DNA of 64,000 nt from Candidatus Thorarchaeota archaeon (GTDB lineage Archaea; Asgardarchaeota; Thorarchaeia; Thorarchaeales; Thorarchaeaceae): contig PRDH01000026.1 in assembly GCA_003345545.1 (NCBI GenBank), positions 86,944 to 150,943 of the forward strand, in the 5' to 3' direction. Positions within the stretch are counted from its first letter, which is position 1. Every line of letters starts with the position of its first letter. A model generated the notes under the pieces. It did not search any database, was not told where the DNA came from, and worked only from the letters and a program-made list of their open reading frames with translations. Both the position numbers and the translations under genes were made by a program. Below are positions 60,219 through 64,000 of the stretch, piece by piece.

Positions 60219-60240
60219 GGAGGAGATGGCTTTCTCCTCC
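60219..60240 (-). terminator. Hairpin terminator after the broken MFS gene
   Basis: On the minus strand GGAGGAGA-AAGCCA-TCTCCTCC, an 8-bp perfect stem 11 bases after the MFS stop, followed by ATTGTTCTTTTTC. Confidence 0.6.
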
Positions 60241-60251
60241 TGATATGAGCT

Positions 60252-61658
60252 CTAGACAGAAGGTATGTCATCTTCTAGGAACACGTGAGCTTCGCCTTTT
60301 ACAGGTTGTCGGACCTTCAATAATAGCAGTATGGCCACGATAAAGAATAGCAGTACCGATAGCATCGAGGTCAGGTGTGCGCTTATGACATTGGCCGGGT
60401 TTTGCGTCGGGTTCGCTAGCAGGAGGATTGTACCATAGACAAATGGTCCCAGAATTGCCGCAAACTTGCCGCTAAGAGCGTAGAAGCCGAACATCTCGGA
60501 TTTCTTCTCTTCAGGAATGAACTGGCCATACATACTCCTAGCAGTGCTCTGGGATGATCCCATACCAACTCCAGCGATCATTCCGACTGTCCACCAGACG
60601 AGTGCTCCCCAAGCTACAAAGAAGTAGGCGACAAGCAGAGCAATCACCCAAATGAATAGAGATATGATCAGGGTTCTCTTGGTTCCGATTTTGTCCGCAA
60701 CATATCCGAAAGCAAATGCACCCGGAATGGCTGCGAATTGCGTGACTGCAAAGAAGACTAGAGTCATCGTAGTACTGAATTGGTAAACTGCAACCCCGAA
60801 AATTGCTGCATAGTAGATTACGGTCGTTATTGCATCACTAAAGAGGAAATAGGCCAAGAGGAAGAGAGGTAGTCCGCGATATTTGCGAATATTCTTGAGC
60901 GTGTTCCGGACTCTCCTATAACCCAAGACAGCCAGAGATTGCCCTTCTTCGCCTGGGAACTTCCTCGGCGGTCTGTTCTTCAATGCCCAGATACTTGGGA
61001 CTCCGAAAATCAAGAAGAAGATTGCACTAAAGAAGAATGCATAGGTGTATGGCCAATCCACTAGAATCGTGATGAGGGCGATGACAATTGTTGCCAAGGC
61101 TCCAACATATCCAGCTGCATATCCGTAGCCGCCTATTCGTCCAATATTCTCCTCCGTACTTATCTCCGGAAGCCAGGCGTCGTAGAATGGAAGCGCACCC
61201 TAGAAGCCAACATTCGCAATGATGAAAATAATCCAAGCCCAAACCCAAACGTCAAGACCCAGAATCGGCGGAAAACTGAAGGGAGACAACTCAGGTCTTG
61301 GAACAGGAATTTGCGATTGACGGATGCCAGGCAGAAATATCATGAATGCGGTGAATGCAATGCAGACTGATGAATAGAACATTACGAACTTCTTTTTGGT
61401 TCCGCCATAATCTGCAATTGCACCAAGAATCGGTGCTGTCAAAGCAACTATCAACATGGTGATACTACCAGCATAGCCCCACATAGCACCACCAAGTGTT
61501 TCGTTCCAGACTAGGTACCCAAAGTATATCGGAAACAGAGCAGTCACAATAAGAACAGTGAAACTTGTATTTGCAAAATCATAGAGATACCAAGCCATAC
61601 GTTCCTTTCGATCTGTCGGGACAACATCGATTGCTGTTTTTTCCGTCAAATTCTCCAT
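60252..61658 (-). pseudogene. MFS transporter (UMF1/Atg22-like) with one in-frame TAG
   Basis: The frame from ATG 61658 to 60252 gives 468 sense codons and one internal stop TAG at 61202-61200, after ANVGF (residue 152). Translation continues in the same frame with GALPFYDAWLPEISTEENIGRIGGYGYAAGYVGAL, which is standard UMF1 wording (usually GFQ/GFE before ALxFYNAxLP). All twelve helices are present, so nothing but one codon is lost: CAG to TAG would do it. Promoter (TATA near 61700) and terminator are intact. It is either a fresh nonsense mutation, a sequence error or amber read-through. Confidence 0.8.
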
Positions 61659-61699
61659 TGCTCCTTCAAGAGAAAGATAGCATGTGACTGAATTATCCT

Positions 61700-61708
61700 C
61701 TATATAAT
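61700..61708 (-). promoter_or_regulatory. TATA box for the MFS gene
   Basis: The minus-strand TTATATAGA lies ~45 bases before ATG 61658, with GAAGGAG directly before the ATG. Confidence 0.5.
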
Positions 61709-61819
61709 GGCTCGGTAAGTTGCTCTTCTGGCAGATGATAGTACTTCATGGGTAAAGGATAAGAGGTGCGATACGAAATCAGGCAATGAATCAAAAGCAG
61801 AAATCATATGTGAACGAGT

Positions 61820-62230
61820 ATGAACGAGAAGGAACTCCAAGATTTTTGTAGAGATTGGCTGGCAGCATGGACAGGGAATAACCCCGATGCGTTATTGGAA
61901 TTCTACCACAAGAACGCCATGTATTCAGACCCGGCTCATAGAAAAGGACTCAAAGGCCATGAAGAGATTCGAAGATACTTCGTCAAGCTTCTTGATTTCT
62001 ACCGGGAATGGAAATGGGAACCAATTGAGATCTTCCCAATCAAGACAGGTGCTATTGTCAAATGGAAAAACAGCATTCCGACAGGAACTGAAGTAATTCA
62101 CGAAACAGGTCTCGACATAGTGGAAATCGAAGAAAGGAAGATAGTCCGAAATGAGGTCTACTTCGATAGATCACGGCTCCTGGCAGCAGTTGAGAAGAGA
62201 CGCCGGGACCAGCGACTAATCGATCTCTAG
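61820..62230 (+). CDS. NTF2/SnoaL-like protein
   Basis: 136 residues with the cone-shaped NTF2-like fold: FCRDWLAAWTGNNPDALLEFYHKNAMYSDPAHRKGLKGHEEIRRYFVKLLD then beta strands with ETGLDIVEIEERKIVRNEVYFD. Members are isomerases, cyclases or binding proteins; the catalytic type is not clear. Its stop overlaps the convergent hydrolase by 4 bases. Confidence 0.75.
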   Translation: MNEKELQDFCRDWLAAWTGNNPDALLEFYHKNAMYSDPAHRKGLKGHEEIRRYFVKLLDFYREWKWEPIEIFPIKTGAIVKWKNSIPTGTEVIHETGLDIVEIEERKIVRNEVYFDRSRLLAAVEKRRRDQRLIDL

Positions 62231-62964
62231 ATAGTGCTCTCTATCCAATTCCTTATCGCGGAATTGATTTTCAATGGTTGTTCGAGCATTACCATATGCC
62301 CAGCAGATTTGATGGTCCGAAGCTTCGAATTCTTGATTCTCCCGTGAAGATAGTTTGAAAACTTGAGAGGAGTCATCACATCATCATTCCCGACGATGAT
62401 GAGTGTAGGAATCATGATCTCTGAAACGCGATCCATGATGTCGAAGTGATCGCATAGTTCGAAATCCCTACGAATGATGTGTTTCGGGCATTTCCGCGCT
62501 TCCTGTTGTGACGATTCGATCAGTTCCTTTGTTGCGCTCTGATGAAACATGAAATCGCCCAAGGCCTCAATATAGCCTTCAAAATTAGTATCTAGTAATT
62601 CAAAGACCACTGGACTCACTTTCAGACGAGCTCCAGTCCCAACCAGTATGATTCCACTCAACTTCTCAGGGTGTCGGAGAGCATAGAGTTGTGTGAGAGC
62701 ACCGCCCATGGAATGTCCGCCCAGGATGGGAGTGTGAAACATTGATACTACTTGGTCAATGTCACCAAGATAAGAGTCTGCAACGGCACTGTTGTCTTTG
62801 TCTTGAGATCTTCCATGGCCATTGAGTTCAAGGGCGACGACATGACAATGCCTAGACAACCCTCCGAGCTGCAGAGTCCATGTTGCAGCAGAGGCCCCCG
62901 CGCCGTGAACCAGAATGACAGTGGGCTCTTTCTCTTTGCCAGCTTCTTCCCAGTATAGTGACAT
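62227..62964 (-). CDS. Alpha/beta hydrolase
   Basis: From ATG 62964 (GAGGA 6 bases upstream), 245 residues. VILVHGAGASAATWTLQL gives the oxyanion loop, LGGHSMGGALTQLYAL the nucleophile Ser (about 93), IIVGNDDVMTP the acid and SAGHMVMLEQP the His: a complete triad. Esterase, lipase or C-C hydrolase; no substrate can be told. The frame is open 52 codons further upstream without family match. Confidence 0.88.
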   Translation of the reverse strand: MSLYWEEAGKEKEPTVILVHGAGASAATWTLQLGGLSRHCHVVALELNGHGRSQDKDNSAVADSYLGDIDQVVSMFHTPILGGHSMGGALTQLYALRHPEKLSGIILVGTGARLKVSPVVFELLDTNFEGYIEALGDFMFHQSATKELIESSQQEARKCPKHIIRRDFELCDHFDIMDRVSEIMIPTLIIVGNDDVMTPLKFSNYLHGRIKNSKLRTIKSAGHMVMLEQPLKINSAIRNWIESTI

Positions 62965-63108
62965 GGCAGTTCCTCGACATGCGAGAATAAAGCCTTTCTG
63001 AGAATCAGAGCATTCATATCCTAATACATAGCGATGTAATGAGGAAACCACGAAGTAACAACGAGTGGGTATCTTTAAAACGACACCAGTTGGCGATGGC
63101 AGTCCTTG

Positions 63109-63552
63109 ATGAAGATTCACAATAGGAACGCATTCATACTCTGCCTTGTTGGCGGAGTCCTGCTCTTCGCGTCCGGGGCCAGTGGCGTAATCGGTCTTAT
63201 CGATGAACTTGCAGAGGCCCTTCGCGAGATTCTAGAGTTTTCCCTGGTTCTGACACTTGAGAATATTATGGCAGGGCTTGCGTCGATCACCATCATATCA
63301 GGAGTCGTTGTCATCGTAGGTGGAGTGATGCTAACGACCTCCGAGGTAAGAGCTGGTAGGATAATTGTCAACTTGGCAATTGCAGTGGGTATCATCGGTC
63401 TTCTGATGATACTTGTTCAGAGTGTTATGACCGGAACACTATCGATGGATATGACAATGCAGCTCCAGCAATCTTTTGGTTGGGTTGGGGCAATCCTTGC
63501 TTTTGTGGCCCGGATAATCGCTGAACAGAAGCCCTTGATGGATGCGAAATAG
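63109..63552 (+). CDS. Four-helix membrane protein
   Basis: About 147 residues with four hydrophobic segments (7-28, 45-72, 82-103, 118-135) and short loops; ends EQKPLMDAK. No family recognised. TATCTTTAAAACG near 63067 is a plausible TATA box ~35 bases upstream, so the mRNA would be nearly leaderless. TTG 63106 is an alternative start. Confidence 0.55.
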   Translation: MKIHNRNAFILCLVGGVLLFASGASGVIGLIDELAEALREILEFSLVLTLENIMAGLASITIISGVVVIVGGVMLTTSEVRAGRIIVNLAIAVGIIGLLMILVQSVMTGTLSMDMTMQLQQSFGWVGAILAFVARIIAEQKPLMDAK

Positions 63553-63564
63553 TAAGCTTCTGAA

Positions 63565-64000
63565 TTAGATGTCAAAGATTGACACTGAAGTCTCAAGACT
63601 CTTTGCAGCTTGCACACACTCCCGAAGAATCCCTTGCTTGTCTGCATCCATTGGTGCAAAAACAGAAACAAACCAGACTCCCTTTCCTGTACCACAAATG
63701 AGACTTACTGCTCCATCGGGATTGATTGCCACGAAACCTTGATTCGTCGTCAAAGCTGTGACAAAGGAAATTCCCTTCAACATGAACTGCTGAAACTGGC
63801 CATTCCAGGATTGGATGATCGTACCAATCTCACCACTGATGTTCATATTATCACTTGCATATGCCACCCGACCTTCGTAGGTGAAGACACTGAAGCCAAT
63901 TATCTCGGTGTAGTTTGCCATTGCTATGTCAATCGTACGCTTTACACGCATGACCATCGTAGAATCGGTACAAAATGTCAGCAATCGTTGAAATAGGTTT
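63565..64000 (-). CDS. Roadblock/LC7-like protein (may continue past the right edge)
   Basis: The frame ends at 63565 and is open to the right edge. The visible part (GFSVFTYEGRVAYASDNM, then GAVSLICGTGKGVWFVSVF) has the beta-beta-helix pattern of Roadblock/LC7 domains, which pair with small GTPases. Possible internal starts are ATG 63957 and ATG 63951; the residues upstream of them (LFQRLLTFCTDST) look protein-like, so the true start may be outside the window. Confidence 0.6.
   Translation of the reverse strand, partial: NLFQRLLTFCTDSTMVMRVKRTIDIAMANYTEIIGFSVFTYEGRVAYASDNMNISGEIGTIIQSWNGQFQQFMLKGISFVTALTTNQGFVAINPDGAVSLICGTGKGVWFVSVFAPMDADKQGILRECVQAAKSLETSVSIFDI

Noticed and set aside
60068..60343. 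Plus-strand 91-codon frame after the C_GCAxxG_C_C gene
   Set aside because: Runs antisense into the MFS gene and its terminator; composition not protein-like.
1..64000. CRISPR arrays, insertion sequences, prophage, rRNA or tRNA genes
   Set aside because: I found no direct-repeat arrays, transposase or phage proteins, and no rRNA or tRNA-like stretches; the genes look like one ordinary chromosomal background.

Overview
The window reads as a single 64 kb chromosomal stretch of an archaeon, most likely an Asgard archaeon (Thorarchaeia-like is my guess). The archaeal evidence is direct: two tandem TATA-binding protein genes, TATA-box promoters about 25 bp from plausible starts, Shine-Dalgarno motifs of the GGAGGTG type, and frequent GTG and TTG starts. 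The Asgard inference rests on eukaryote-like families side by side: a Rab/Ras-like small GTPase, an arrestin-fold protein, a Roadblock/LC7-like protein at the right edge, a PPP-family phosphatase, a leucine-rich-repeat protein and a HEAT-repeat protein. I see no rRNA, tRNA, CRISPR array, insertion sequence or phage gene.

Layout. 1-8 kb: a PHP / UbiA-type prenyltransferase / DUF362 cluster, a PPP phosphatase with a LOG-like nucleotide-binding protein, a cupin, and a PIN-domain protein. 8-13.5 kb: a MacB/FtsX-type ABC exporter with a secreted partner, then an isoaspartyl peptidase. 13.6-21.4 kb: a redox island (thioredoxin-like, two ferritin-like proteins, two thioredoxin-reductase-like flavoproteins, glutaredoxin, protein disulfide oxidoreductase) around indolepyruvate:ferredoxin oxidoreductase IorAB. 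21.5-33 kb: LRR protein, two ICMT-like membrane methyltransferases, a DsrEFH sulfur-relay set, an M32 carboxypeptidase, a second isoaspartyl peptidase and several small membrane proteins. 33-37 kb: tandem TBPs, a 4-hydroxybutyryl-CoA dehydratase-like enzyme and an MBL-fold hydrolase. 37-45 kb: a seven-gene minus-strand operon with a complete Liv-type ABC importer, a HEAT protein and an acyl-CoA synthetase. 45-53 kb: M3 oligopeptidase, small GTPase with a Cys-rich partner, WGR protein, Eis-like acetyltransferase, arrestin-like protein and an epimerase with a zinc ribbon. 53-59 kb: a BMP-type (nucleoside-like) ABC importer. 59-64 kb: a C_GCAxxG_C_C protein, an MFS transporter broken by one in-frame TAG, an NTF2-like protein, an alpha/beta hydrolase and the Roadblock-like gene.

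Together the genes suggest a heterotroph that takes up and ferments peptides and amino or organic acids: peptidases M3 and M32, isoaspartyl peptidases, the Liv importer with its own CoA ligase, IorAB for aryl-pyruvates, and the 4-hydroxybutyryl-CoA dehydratase family. It also has a large thiol-redox set. This is inference from gene families, not from measured activity.

The observations I would follow first are: (i) the first ABC domain of the BMP-type importer ATPase carries a roughly 90-residue insertion with a predicted transmembrane hairpin; (ii) two genes, that ATPase and the first TBP, appear to start at ATC and ATT codons behind good Shine-Dalgarno motifs; (iii) an MFS transporter is interrupted by one in-frame amber codon; (iv) an 18-bp perfect palindrome lies just downstream of the importer TATA box; (v) two tiny overlapping ORFs lie between a promoter and a strong hairpin terminator.
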